From: Streptomyces sp. Tu 3180
GTDB lineage: Bacteria > Actinomycetota > Actinomycetes > Streptomycetales > Streptomycetaceae
Direction of reading: 5' to 3'
Assembly (NCBI RefSeq): GCF_009852415.1
Contig: NZ_WOXS01000002.1
Location: 7,852,001 to 7,916,000, forward strand
Length of the DNA stretch: 64,000 bases
Each line of letters starts with the position of its first letter. The stretch's first letter is position 1. Below the pieces are notes generated by a model that searched no databases, was not told where the DNA came from, and saw only the letters and a program-made list of their open reading frames with translations. The position numbers and the translations under genes are program-made. This document shows, piece after piece, positions 57,722 to 64,000 of the stretch.

Positions 57722-58504
57722 ATGCCCGAAGCACCACCGGACGAGCCGGCCGCGCTGCACGTCGAGAACGTCGACGTGACGTACGGACGCGCCGTGTCCG
57801 CCCTCCGATCCGTGTCCCTGACCGTGCCGCACGGCGCCGTCGTCGCCCTGCTCGGCGCCAACGGCGCCGGCAAGACGACCCTGCTGCGGGCCGTGTCCGG
57901 CACGCTGCGCCTGCACCGCGGCGCGATCACGGCCGGCCGCGTCCGCTACGGCGAGACGGTGCTCGACGGCAGGGACCCCGTCGCGGCGGTACGCGCCGGA
58001 GTCGTCCAGGTCCCCGAGGGCCGGCGGGTGTTCGCCGGACTCTCGGTCGACGAGAACCTGCGCTCCGGCGGGCTCGGGCTCGGCCGGCGCGGGCGCGTCC
58101 AGGTCCAGGAGGCCCGCGACCGCGTCTTCGCGCTCTTCCCGCGGCTCGCCGAACGCACCCACCAGGCCGCCGGACTGCTGTCCGGGGGCGAACAGCAGAT
58201 GCTCGCCATCGGCCGCGCCCTGATGGCCGCCCCGCGCCTGCTGCTCCTCGACGAGCCCTCCCTGGGCCTCGCCCCGCAGATGGTGCACCGCATCGCCGAG
58301 GTGATCCGCGAGATCAACGCCCAGGGCACCGCCGTGCTCCTGGTCGAGCAGAACGCGGGCATGGCCCTCTCCCTGGCCGACCACGCCCACGTCCTGGAGG
58401 TCGGGGAGACCCGCCTGTCCGGTCCCGCCGCGGAACTCGCCCGCACCGACGCCGTACGCCGCCTCTACCTGGGCGAGTCGGCCGAGGACCAGGGGGCCGC
58501 GTGA
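57722..58504 (+). CDS. livF: branched-chain amino acid-type ABC transporter ATP-binding protein
   Basis: A 260-residue LivF-type ATPase. Walker A is GANGAGKT, the Q-loop region is V-V-Q-V-P-E-G-R-R-V-F, the signature is L-S-G-G-E-Q-Q-M, Walker B is L-L-L-L-D-E-P-S-L-G-L-A-P, and the H-loop region is V-L-L-V-E-Q-N-A. The P-E-G-R-R-V-F segment is diagnostic of LivF. It opens a five-gene operon in which all starts overlap or abut the preceding stops. GAGGAG lies five bases before ATG 57722. The substrate is not evident; LivF-family importers take branched-chain amino acids, amides or urea. Confidence 0.9.
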   Translation: MPEAPPDEPAALHVENVDVTYGRAVSALRSVSLTVPHGAVVALLGANGAGKTTLLRAVSGTLRLHRGAITAGRVRYGETVLDGRDPVAAVRAGVVQVPEGRRVFAGLSVDENLRSGGLGLGRRGRVQVQEARDRVFALFPRLAERTHQAAGLLSGGEQQMLAIGRALMAAPRLLLLDEPSLGLAPQMVHRIAEVIREINAQGTAVLLVEQNAGMALSLADHAHVLEVGETRLSGPAAELARTDAVRRLYLGESAEDQGAA

Positions 58505-59304
58505 ACGACCGCACCCCCGCCGCGCCGCCCGTGCTCGACGTACGGGACGTCACCGTGCGCTTCGCCGGCCTCACCGCCCTCGACGGCGTCTCCTTCACCG
58601 TCGCCCCCGGCTCGGTGCACGCGCTCATCGGCCCCAACGGCGCCGGCAAGTCGACCTGCTTCAACGTGCTGTCCGGCCTGTGCCGGCCGGCCGCCGGGGC
58701 GGTGACGCTCGGTGACACCGAGCTGACCCGGCTCGCCCCGCACCGCATCGCCGCGCTCGGCGTGGCCCGCACCTTCCAGAACATCGTCACCACCCACGGC
58801 ACGGTCGCCGACAACCTGATGCTCGGCCGCCACGCCCTGTCCCGCGCCGGTTTCGCGGCGAGCGCGCTACGGCTGCCGGGCGCCCGGCGCGAACAGCGCG
58901 AGCACCTCGGACGGGCCCGCGAGATCGCCGAACTGACCGGTCTCGGTGCCCACTTCGACAGCCCCGTCGCGCTGCTGTCGTACGGCGACCGCAAGCGCGT
59001 CGAACTCGCCCGCGCCCTCTGCCTGGAGCCCCGTGTGCTGCTCCTCGACGAACCCGTGGCCGGCATGAACGCCGCCGAACGCGCCCGCACCGCCGAGGTC
59101 GTGGCCCAACTGCGCGCCGAACTCGGCCTGTCCGTCGTCCTGGTGGAACACGACATGGGCCTGGTCATGCGCCTCGCCGACGACGTGACCGTGCTCGACT
59201 TCGGCCGGCCCATCGCCCACGGCACCCCCGACGAGGTCCGCCGGGACCCCGAGGTGCTGCGCGCCTACCTCGGCACCGGCACCCCGGGGGAGGAGGCGGC
59301 ATGA
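58501..59304 (+). CDS. livG: branched-chain amino acid-type ABC transporter ATP-binding protein
   Basis: A 267-residue LivG-type ATPase. Walker A is G-P-N-G-A-G-K-S, the signature is L-S-Y-G-D-R-K-R, Walker B is V-L-L-L-D-E-P-V-A-G-M-N, and the H-loop region has V-V-L-V-E-H-D-M-G-L-V-M. The A-R-T-F-Q-N-I segment marks the LivG type. GTG 58501 overlaps the livF stop by four bases. All catalytic residues are present. It pairs with LivF as the two ATPases of one importer. Confidence 0.9.
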   Translation: MNDRTPAAPPVLDVRDVTVRFAGLTALDGVSFTVAPGSVHALIGPNGAGKSTCFNVLSGLCRPAAGAVTLGDTELTRLAPHRIAALGVARTFQNIVTTHGTVADNLMLGRHALSRAGFAASALRLPGARREQREHLGRAREIAELTGLGAHFDSPVALLSYGDRKRVELARALCLEPRVLLLDEPVAGMNAAERARTAEVVAQLRAELGLSVVLVEHDMGLVMRLADDVTVLDFGRPIAHGTPDEVRRDPEVLRAYLGTGTPGEEAA

Positions 59305-60197
59305 CCGGGTTCCTGGACAACGTCCTCGGCGGCCTGGCGCTCGGCGCGGTCTACGCGCTCGTCGCCCTCGGCTTCGTCGTCATCTTCAAGGCCTCCGGCG
59401 TCCTCAACTTCGCCCACGGCTCCCTGCTGTTGCTCGGCGGCTACCTGATCGCCGTCCTGCACGACGACCTCGGCTTCGCCGGAGCGCTCGCGCTGGCGGT
59501 CCTCACCACGGCCGCCCTCGCGGGCGCCCTCGACCGCTTCCTGCTGCAACGCGGCGGCCAGGACGCGCACTCCGCCCACGTGCAGACCATCGTCACCATC
59601 GGCGTCGACATCGTCCTGTTCACCGATCTGGCCCGGCGCATCGGCGGCGACCTGCTGTCCCTGGGCGACCCCTGGGGCGACTCGGTGACCGAGCTCGGGC
59701 CGGTGACCGTCGCCGACAGCCGGCTCGCCGCGATCGTGGTGTCGGCCGTCGTCATCGGCGCGGTGTTCGCGCTCTTCCGCTTCACCTCCTGGGGGCTGTC
59801 CCTGCGGGCGGCGGCGGAGGACCTGGAGGCCGCCGCCCTCATGGGCGTACGGCTCGGGCGGGTGCGGGCGGGCGCCTGGTGCCTGGCGGGCGCGCTCGCC
59901 GCGCTGGCCGCGGTGTTCCTCGCCGCGTTCCCGGCGCCCGGACTGGAGCGCACCACCGGCCAGATCGCGCTGAACGCCTTCCCGGCCGCGATCCTCGGCG
60001 GACTGGCCTCCCCGGCCGGCGCCCTCGCGGGGAGCCTGCTCATCGGCCTCACCGAGGCGCTCGTCGTCGGTCACCAGTCCGACCTGCACGTCCTCGGCGA
60101 GGGGTTCGGTGACGTCGCCCCGTACGCCGTGATGCTGCTGGTGCTCCTGGTGCGGCCCACCGGGCTGTTCGGCGCGAAGGGAGCGGCCCGTGTCTGA
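59301..60197 (+). CDS. livH: branched-chain amino acid-type ABC transporter permease
   Basis: A 298-residue permease with about eight membrane helices. The start L-G-G-L-A-L-G-A-V-Y-A-L-V-A-L-G and the G-V-L-N-F-A-H-G segment are LivH signatures. The cytoplasmic EAA-like loop is R-A-A-A-E-D-L-E-A-A-A-L-M-G-V. ATG 59301 overlaps the livG stop by four bases. It is in the same operon as livF, livG, livM and the binding protein. Confidence 0.9.
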   Translation: MTGFLDNVLGGLALGAVYALVALGFVVIFKASGVLNFAHGSLLLLGGYLIAVLHDDLGFAGALALAVLTTAALAGALDRFLLQRGGQDAHSAHVQTIVTIGVDIVLFTDLARRIGGDLLSLGDPWGDSVTELGPVTVADSRLAAIVVSAVVIGAVFALFRFTSWGLSLRAAAEDLEAAALMGVRLGRVRAGAWCLAGALAALAAVFLAAFPAPGLERTTGQIALNAFPAAILGGLASPAGALAGSLLIGLTEALVVGHQSDLHVLGEGFGDVAPYAVMLLVLLVRPTGLFGAKGAARV

Positions 60198-61332
60198 CCG
60201 TCTCACCGGCGCCCTGACGCGCCGCCGGGCCGCGATCCCGCTGCTCGCCGTGGTGCTGTGCCTGCCGCCGTTCTACCTGGACGCCTTCTGGCTGCGGATC
60301 GGCCTGTTCTCCATGGCGGCGGCCATCGGCGCCGTCGGCCTCGCCCTGCTCACCGGGACCGCGGGGCAGCTCTCCCTCGGCCACGCCTTCTTCCTCGCCG
60401 TGGGGGCCTACGGCTACGCCTATCTGGCGGGCGAGCCCGGACCGGGACTGCCACCGGCCGTCGCCGCCGTCCTCGCGGTGCTGCTCGCCGGAGCGGCGGG
60501 CGGGCTGTTCAGCCCCGTCGCCGCCCGGGTCAAGGGCATCTACCTGGGCATCGCCACCCTCGCGCTGGTCTTCCTCGGCCACCACGTGCTGCTGACCACG
60601 GACTCCGTCACCGGCGGCTTCAACGGCCGCTCCGTGCCCCCGCTGACCCTCGGCGGCTTCACCTTCGGCGCGGACGACCCGCGACTGACCGTGCTCGGCG
60701 TGCCGTTCGGCGCGGAGGAACGGCTGTGGTTCCTGGGCCTGGCGCTGTTCGCCCTCACCTGGTTCACCGCCCGCGGCCTGCTGCGCTCACGCCCCGGCCG
60801 GGCACTCGCCGCCCTGCGCGACAGCGAGACCGCGGCCGCGGTGATGGGCGTCGACGTCGCCCGGCACCGCTCGGCGGCCTTCGTGGTGTCGTCCATGTAC
60901 GCCGGGCTGGCGGGAGTGCTCCTGGCGCTCGCCTTCCGCCGCGTCGTCCCGGACTACTTCTCCCTGGCACTCTCCGTCGACTACCTCGCCATGATCGTCA
61001 TCGGCGGCCTGGGCTCGGCCGCCGGAGCGACCGCGGGCGCCGTCTTCGTCACCGCGCTGCCGCTGCTCATGACCCGCTACGCCGACCAGCTCCCGCTGGT
61101 CACCGCGCCCGGGTCGGCCGAGGGCGCCGTGGGCCCCACCGAGGCCGCCCGCTACCTCTACGGCGCCGCGATCGTCCTCGTCCTGCTGTACGCGCCCGAC
61201 GGCCTGCACGGCCTGGCCCGCCGGGCCCGGGACCGCGCACGGCGCCGCCGGCCCCGCACCCCCGCCACCGATCCCGTCCCCGCGCCCCCGCAACCGGACG
61301 CAGCCGCACGACCCAAGGAGCACACCCCGTGA
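60190..61332 (+). CDS. livM: branched-chain amino acid-type ABC transporter permease
   Basis: A 380-residue second permease with about nine membrane helices. It has the LivM signature L-L-T-G-T-A-G-Q-L-S-L-G-H-A-F-F and the EAA-like loop L-R-D-S-E-T-A-A-A-V-M-G-V. A Pro/Arg-rich tail of about 40 residues follows. GTG 60190 overlaps the livH stop by eight bases. It pairs with LivH to form the transport channel. Confidence 0.9.
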   Translation: MSDRLTGALTRRRAAIPLLAVVLCLPPFYLDAFWLRIGLFSMAAAIGAVGLALLTGTAGQLSLGHAFFLAVGAYGYAYLAGEPGPGLPPAVAAVLAVLLAGAAGGLFSPVAARVKGIYLGIATLALVFLGHHVLLTTDSVTGGFNGRSVPPLTLGGFTFGADDPRLTVLGVPFGAEERLWFLGLALFALTWFTARGLLRSRPGRALAALRDSETAAAVMGVDVARHRSAAFVVSSMYAGLAGVLLALAFRRVVPDYFSLALSVDYLAMIVIGGLGSAAGATAGAVFVTALPLLMTRYADQLPLVTAPGSAEGAVGPTEAARYLYGAAIVLVLLYAPDGLHGLARRARDRARRRRPRTPATDPVPAPPQPDAAARPKEHTP

Positions 61333-62615
61333 ACACCACGCACCACAACCGCCGCAACCGGCGCCGTACCACCGGGACCGTCCTCGCCGGCACCCTCGCC
61401 CTGCTGCTCGCGGCCACCGGATGCAGCTCCAAGGCGGAGGGCGGCGACGGGGGCGGCGACTCGGCCGACGGCGTCCGCACCGGCCCCGGCGTCGGCGCCG
61501 ACACCATCAGACTGGGCGCCCTCACCGACCTGACCGGCCCCTACGCGACCCTCGGCAAGAGCATCGTGCAGGCCCAGCAGATGTGGGCCGACGAGGTCAA
61601 CGCCGAGGGCGGCATCTGCGACCGCAAGGTGGAGATCGTCGTCAAGGACCACGGCTACGACGTGCAGAAGGCGGTCACCGCCTACGCCGACATCGCCCCC
61701 GACGTGGTCGCCCTGCCCCAGGTCATCGGGTCCCCGGTGGTCGCGGCGCTGCTGGACGACATCGAGCGCGACGGGATGCTCACCTTCCCGCAGGCCTGGG
61801 CGGCCTCCCTGCTCGGCAAGGACGCCATCCAGGTGCTGGGCACCACCTACGACGTCGACATGATCGCCGCGGTCGACTTCCTCACCCGGACGAAGGGCCT
61901 GAAGAAGGGCGACACGATCGGCCACGTCTACTTCGAGGGCGACTACGGCGCCAACGCGCTGGAGGGATCCACCTGGGCGGCGCGGAAGGCGGGCCTGAAG
62001 GTGGTCGGCCAGAAGATCAAGGCGACGGACACCGACCTGTCCGCGCAGGTCTCGGCCCTGCGCAAGGAAGGCGTGAAGGCCGTCCTGATCAGCGCCGGTC
62101 CCGCGCAGACGGCCTCCCTGGTCGGCGTCGCGGCCTCCCGCGGCCTGCGCGTCCCGGTCGTCAGCAGCGCCCCCGGCTTCGCGCCCCAGCTGATGAAGAC
62201 CCCCGCGGCGCCGGCCCTGGCGGGCATGCTGAACGTGGTGAGCGCCGCGCCCGCGGTCAGCTCCGAACTGCCGGGCGTGAAGCGCATGGTGGCGGCGTAC
62301 GAGAAGAAGTACCCGGGCTCGCCCGTCGACTCCGGCGTGCTGTCCGGCTACAACGCCGCACAGCTCATGGGCGCCGGCCTGAAGAAGGCCTGCGAGGCGG
62401 GCGGGCTCACCCGTGAGGACGTCGTCAAGGCGCACCGCTCCCAGAAGAACGCCGACACCGGCCTCGGCACGGCGCAGAACTTCTCCGACACCGACCGGCC
62501 CGCGAGCGTCGAGACGTATGTGCTCAAGCCCGACGCGAAGGCGGTCGGCGGCGTGGTGAACGCCGAGGACGCGCACACGGCCCCGGGCGTCGAGGAGTAC
62601 CTGTCCTCGCGGTAG
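61329..62615 (+). CDS. periplasmic-type substrate-binding lipoprotein of the importer
   Basis: A 428-residue type I (leucine-binding-protein-like) solute-binding protein. It has a lipobox L-A-A-T-G-C with Cys32 as the lipidated residue, a Gly/Ser linker, and L-G-A-L-T-D-L-T-G-P-Y-A at the start of the binding fold. D-H-G-Y-D-V-Q-K-A, H-V-Y-F-E-G-D-Y-G and a final V-E-T-Y-V-L-K-P-D follow. GTG 61329 overlaps the livM stop by four bases. The ligand-binding residues do not point to a specific amino acid, so the transported molecule is unknown. Confidence 0.9.
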   Translation: MNTTHHNRRNRRRTTGTVLAGTLALLLAATGCSSKAEGGDGGGDSADGVRTGPGVGADTIRLGALTDLTGPYATLGKSIVQAQQMWADEVNAEGGICDRKVEIVVKDHGYDVQKAVTAYADIAPDVVALPQVIGSPVVAALLDDIERDGMLTFPQAWAASLLGKDAIQVLGTTYDVDMIAAVDFLTRTKGLKKGDTIGHVYFEGDYGANALEGSTWAARKAGLKVVGQKIKATDTDLSAQVSALRKEGVKAVLISAGPAQTASLVGVAASRGLRVPVVSSAPGFAPQLMKTPAAPALAGMLNVVSAAPAVSSELPGVKRMVAAYEKKYPGSPVDSGVLSGYNAAQLMGAGLKKACEAGGLTREDVVKAHRSQKNADTGLGTAQNFSDTDRPASVETYVLKPDAKAVGGVVNAEDAHTAPGVEEYLSSR

Positions 62616-62632
62616 GGGGAACGGCGCGACCG

Positions 62633-62674
62633 GAACGCCCCGGCGGAACCCGAGAGGGGGACGCCGGGGCGTTC
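62633..62674 (+). terminator. terminator of the importer operon, 13-bp stem
   Basis: GAACGCCCCGGCG (62633-62645) pairs perfectly with CGCCGGGGCGTTC (62662-62674) over a 16-base loop, 18 bases beyond the stop at 62615. Confidence 0.75.
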
Positions 62675-62735
62675 GCGCGCACGGCCCGCGGCCGGATCGC
62701 CCGGCGCTCGCCGCGCTCACCCGGCGCGCCGGCAC

Positions 62736-62906
62736 GGTCACACCCTCGACCGGGCGGTCCTCGGGCCGTTCGCCGGGGCCGCGGTCCTCGGCGCCCGGGA
62801 CGGCGGACGCCTGTCGGCCGAGGGGTCCGGGGCGGCACTGCGGCGCGTCTTCACCGTGCTGCTGCCGGTGGTGGCCGCGTTCGTGCTGATCGAGGCGGTG
62901 GTGTGA
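62736..62906 (+). pseudogene. C-terminal remnant of a TSUP (TauE/SafE) sulfite exporter
   Basis: About 56 codons read G-P-F-A-G-A-A-V-L-G-A-R-D-G-G-R-L-S-A-E and A-L-R-R-V-F-T-V-L-L-P-V-V-A-A-F-V-L-I-E-A-V-V before the TGA at 62904-62906. This is the pattern of the last cytoplasmic turn and membrane helix of TauE/SafE family transporters. No start codon or N-terminal part is present. The importer terminator lies 60 bases upstream, so the rest of the gene has been lost. It reads toward the CsoR-type gene. The assignment rests on the short conserved tail alone. Confidence 0.6.
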
Positions 62907-62940
62907 TGCGCACCGGAGGGCGAACCCGCCGTCCGGGTCC

Positions 62941-63228
62941 TCACGCCAGCGACAGGAACAGCTTCTCCAGCCGGGCGCGCATCTCCTCGGCGTCCTCGCC
63001 GTTCCCGCGGCCGGACTCGATGTCGGCCACGCACTGCTGCAGTCCCGTGGCGATGATCGCGAACCCGGCCCGGTCCAGCGCGCGGGAGGCGGCGGCGAGC
63101 TGCGTGACGACCTCCTCGCAGTCGCGTCCCTCCTCGATCATCCGGATCACCCCGGAGATCTGGCCCTGCGCCCGGCGCAGCCGGTTCAGCACGGCCTTCA
63201 GACTCGCACCCTCGAGCTCCAGCTCCAC
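62941..63228 (-). CDS. CsoR-family repressor of CstR (persulfide-sensing) type
   Basis: A 95-residue DUF156 protein: L-N-R-L-R-R-A-Q-G-Q-I-S-G-V-I-R-M-I-E-E-G-R-D-C-E-E-V-V-T-Q, then A-T-G-L-Q-Q-C-V. Copper CsoR has Cys-His-Cys (His four residues before the second Cys). Here the equivalent residue is Gly62 and only Cys37 and Cys66 remain, which is the CstR pattern of persulfide sensors. GAGGAG lies five bases before GTG 63228. A perfect operator-like inverted repeat lies 17 bases upstream. Both neighbours, a rhodanese and a TSUP transporter, are the usual partners of CstR and are broken here. Confidence 0.85.
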   Translation of the reverse strand: MELELEGASLKAVLNRLRRAQGQISGVIRMIEEGRDCEEVVTQLAAASRALDRAGFAIIATGLQQCVADIESGRGNGEDAEEMRARLEKLFLSLA

Positions 63229-63244
63229 GACCACTCCTCGGTGA

Positions 63245-63260
63245 ATACCCCTCGGGGTAT
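63245..63260. promoter_or_regulatory. CsoR/CstR operator
   Basis: ATACCCC-tc-GGGGTAT, a perfect 16-bp inverted repeat of the type bound by CsoR/CstR repressors. It is placed between the repressor (minus) and the rhodanese (plus) and could control both. Confidence 0.8.
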
Positions 63261-63316
63261 GGTGCGTCCCGCTGCGGGACGGCGTCGACCAGCAAGGATC
63301 AAGGATCGCATCAGCC

Positions 63317-63795
63317 GTGACCGTTCCCCTCACCCCCACCGCCCTCGGCACCGACCGGGCCGGCGCCCGGCTGCACGAACTCACCGTCGTCGACGTGCGC
63401 ACGCCCGGCGAGTACGCCTCCGGTCGTCTGCCCGGCGCCCTGAACCTCCCCCTCGACCGCGTCCGGCGAGCCCTGCCCGCACTGCGCGACGCCGCTGGAG
63501 CTTGGAACGCCAGGTCCGCCTCACCGCCGGCGCGCCGGTCCTCCTCGGCCTGGTCCTCGGTCTCCTCGTCCATCCCGCCTCCCGGCTCCTCTCCGCCGGT
63601 GCCGCGGCCGGTCCGGTCCTCTCCGCGCTCACCGGCACGTGCGGCATGGCGGTCCTGCTCGGAAGGCCGCCCCGCGACCGGCCGCGCACGGCGGACCTGG
63701 ACGCCGCCCCGGCGGCCCTGCGCGAGCGCCGAGGGGCGGGCGGGCAGGGCCGGGAATGCGCCGCTCCGCCCCGGCGTTGCACTCCCCGTGAGTGA
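63317..63795 (+). pseudogene. rhodanese-DUF2892-like gene with internal deletion and frameshift
   Basis: The first 60 codons (from GTG 63317) give V-V-D-V-R-T-P-G-E-Y-A-S-G-R-L-P-G-A-L-N-L-P-L, the N-terminal half of a rhodanese domain. Near 63492 the sequence jumps, in another frame, to W-S-L-E-R-Q-V-R-L-T-A-G and a two-helix membrane segment with A-L-T-G-T-C-G-M-A, the usual C-terminal part of rhodanese-membrane fusions. The middle, including the catalytic Cys loop, is missing, roughly 60-70 residues by family length. The gene is thus broken by a deletion with a frame change. Loss of persulfide transfer is the expected result. Confidence 0.72.
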
Positions 63796-63846
63796 CATGC
63801 CACCAACAACCGGTGGATGTCCGGGTGCCACGGAAGGAGACCGTCC

Positions 63847-64000
63847 ATGACGAACAGGGGTGCGCGCCCGGTCGTGACACTGAGGTCGACGGCGGGGACC
63901 GGCGTGACGTACACGACCCGGAAGAACCGCCTGAACGACCCCGACCGGCTGGTCCTGCGCAAGTACGACCCGGTGGCCCGGGAACACGTCGTGTTCCGCG
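63847..64000 (+). CDS. rpmG: 50S ribosomal protein L33, zinc-free type (partial at window edge)
   Basis: The first 51 residues: P-V-V-T-L-R-S-T-A-G-T-G-V-T-Y-T-T-R-K-N-R and L-V-L-R-K-Y-D-P-V-A-R-E-H-V. This is L33 lacking the two CxxC pairs of the zinc-binding form. In streptomycetes such C-minus paralogues replace the zinc form under zinc limitation and are Zur-controlled. GGAAGGAG lies seven bases before ATG 63847. The gene runs off the end of the window, missing only a few codons by family length. No clear Zur box was recognised; an imperfect inverted repeat GACAT-g-CCACC / GGTGG-ATGTC lies at 63794-63821. Confidence 0.9.
   Translation, partial: MTNRGARPVVTLRSTAGTGVTYTTRKNRLNDPDRLVLRKYDPVAREHVVFR

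Noticed and set aside
1..64000. CRISPR arrays, tRNA or rRNA genes, insertion sequences, prophage or attachment sites
   Set aside because: No spaced direct-repeat array, cloverleaf, transposase, integrase or phage structural motif was recognised; the repeats found are short operator-like or hairpin elements.

Overview
The window is very GC-rich actinobacterial DNA. Frequent GTG and TTG starts, GGAGG-type ribosome-binding sites, strong third-position GC bias and many streptomycete-typical families (SpoIIE-type phosphatases, WhiJ-type regulator with DUF397 partner, DUF5133, DUF5709, proteasome beta subunit, LuxR-LAL and PucR regulators) point to Streptomyces or a close relative. About 59 genes are called on both strands, with many convergent pairs separated by long perfect hairpins. 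No rRNA, tRNA, CRISPR array, insertion sequence or prophage was seen.

Layout. 0-6.9 kb: an ATP-grasp protein, a peptidoglycan-binding membrane protein, an ANTAR-GAF-PAS-SpoIIE phosphatase, an RpiR/SIS regulator and a stand-alone FhaA N-terminal domain. 7.2-13.4 kb: sugar metabolism, with a P-loop kinase, a HAD phosphoglucomutase translationally coupled to a GH65 phosphorylase, and a GT-C membrane glycosyltransferase preceded by three 16-bp repeats. 13.4-17 kb: an orphan but catalytically complete proteasome beta subunit, small acidic proteins, and a Tat-exported GH64 beta-1,3-glucanase with CebR-like palindromes upstream. 17.4-27.7 kb: a second SpoIIE phosphatase, a Gfo/Idh/MocA dehydrogenase, a two-domain acetyltransferase, an aldo/keto reductase, an ABC exporter, and an AraC/DJ-1 regulator divergent from a four-helix membrane protein. 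27.8-29.7 kb: a compact graspetide (omega-ester RiPP) cassette, precursor tgmA plus ATP-grasp maturase tgmB, with no methyltransferase beside it. 31.8-34 kb: an operon of three roadblock/LC7 proteins and a PATAN-like protein, with no GTPase. 34-42 kb: a flavohaemoglobin, an HTH-flavin-binding fusion, a second GH65 enzyme, a flavodoxin-like oxidoreductase, a secreted lamin-tail protein and a frameshifted ferredoxin reductase. 42-48.7 kb: a third, membrane-bound SpoIIE phosphatase and a WhiJ-type set (RsbW-like ATPase, DUF397, XRE-DUF5753). 49-53 kb: a TPR protein, a small Cys-rich protein and a secreted type I PET hydrolase/cutinase. 53-62.7 kb: LAL and PucR regulators, then a five-gene branched-chain-amino-acid-type ABC importer. 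62.7-64 kb: a CstR-like persulfide sensor with intact operator flanked by a broken rhodanese and a TSUP remnant, then a zinc-free ribosomal protein L33 cut by the window edge.

How the genes work together. Three phosphatases of the anti-sigma partner-switching type, the RsbW-like ATPase, the WhiJ pair and the roadblock operon make this a signalling-rich region. Extracellular polymer attack (glucanase, cutinase) and intracellular phosphorolysis (two GH65 enzymes, HAD mutase) give it a carbohydrate and polymer theme. The items most worth testing are the methyltransferase-less graspetide cassette, the GTPase-less roadblock operon, the orphan proteasome beta subunit, the cutinase and the decayed persulfide locus. 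Family names come from reading the translations; no database search was run.
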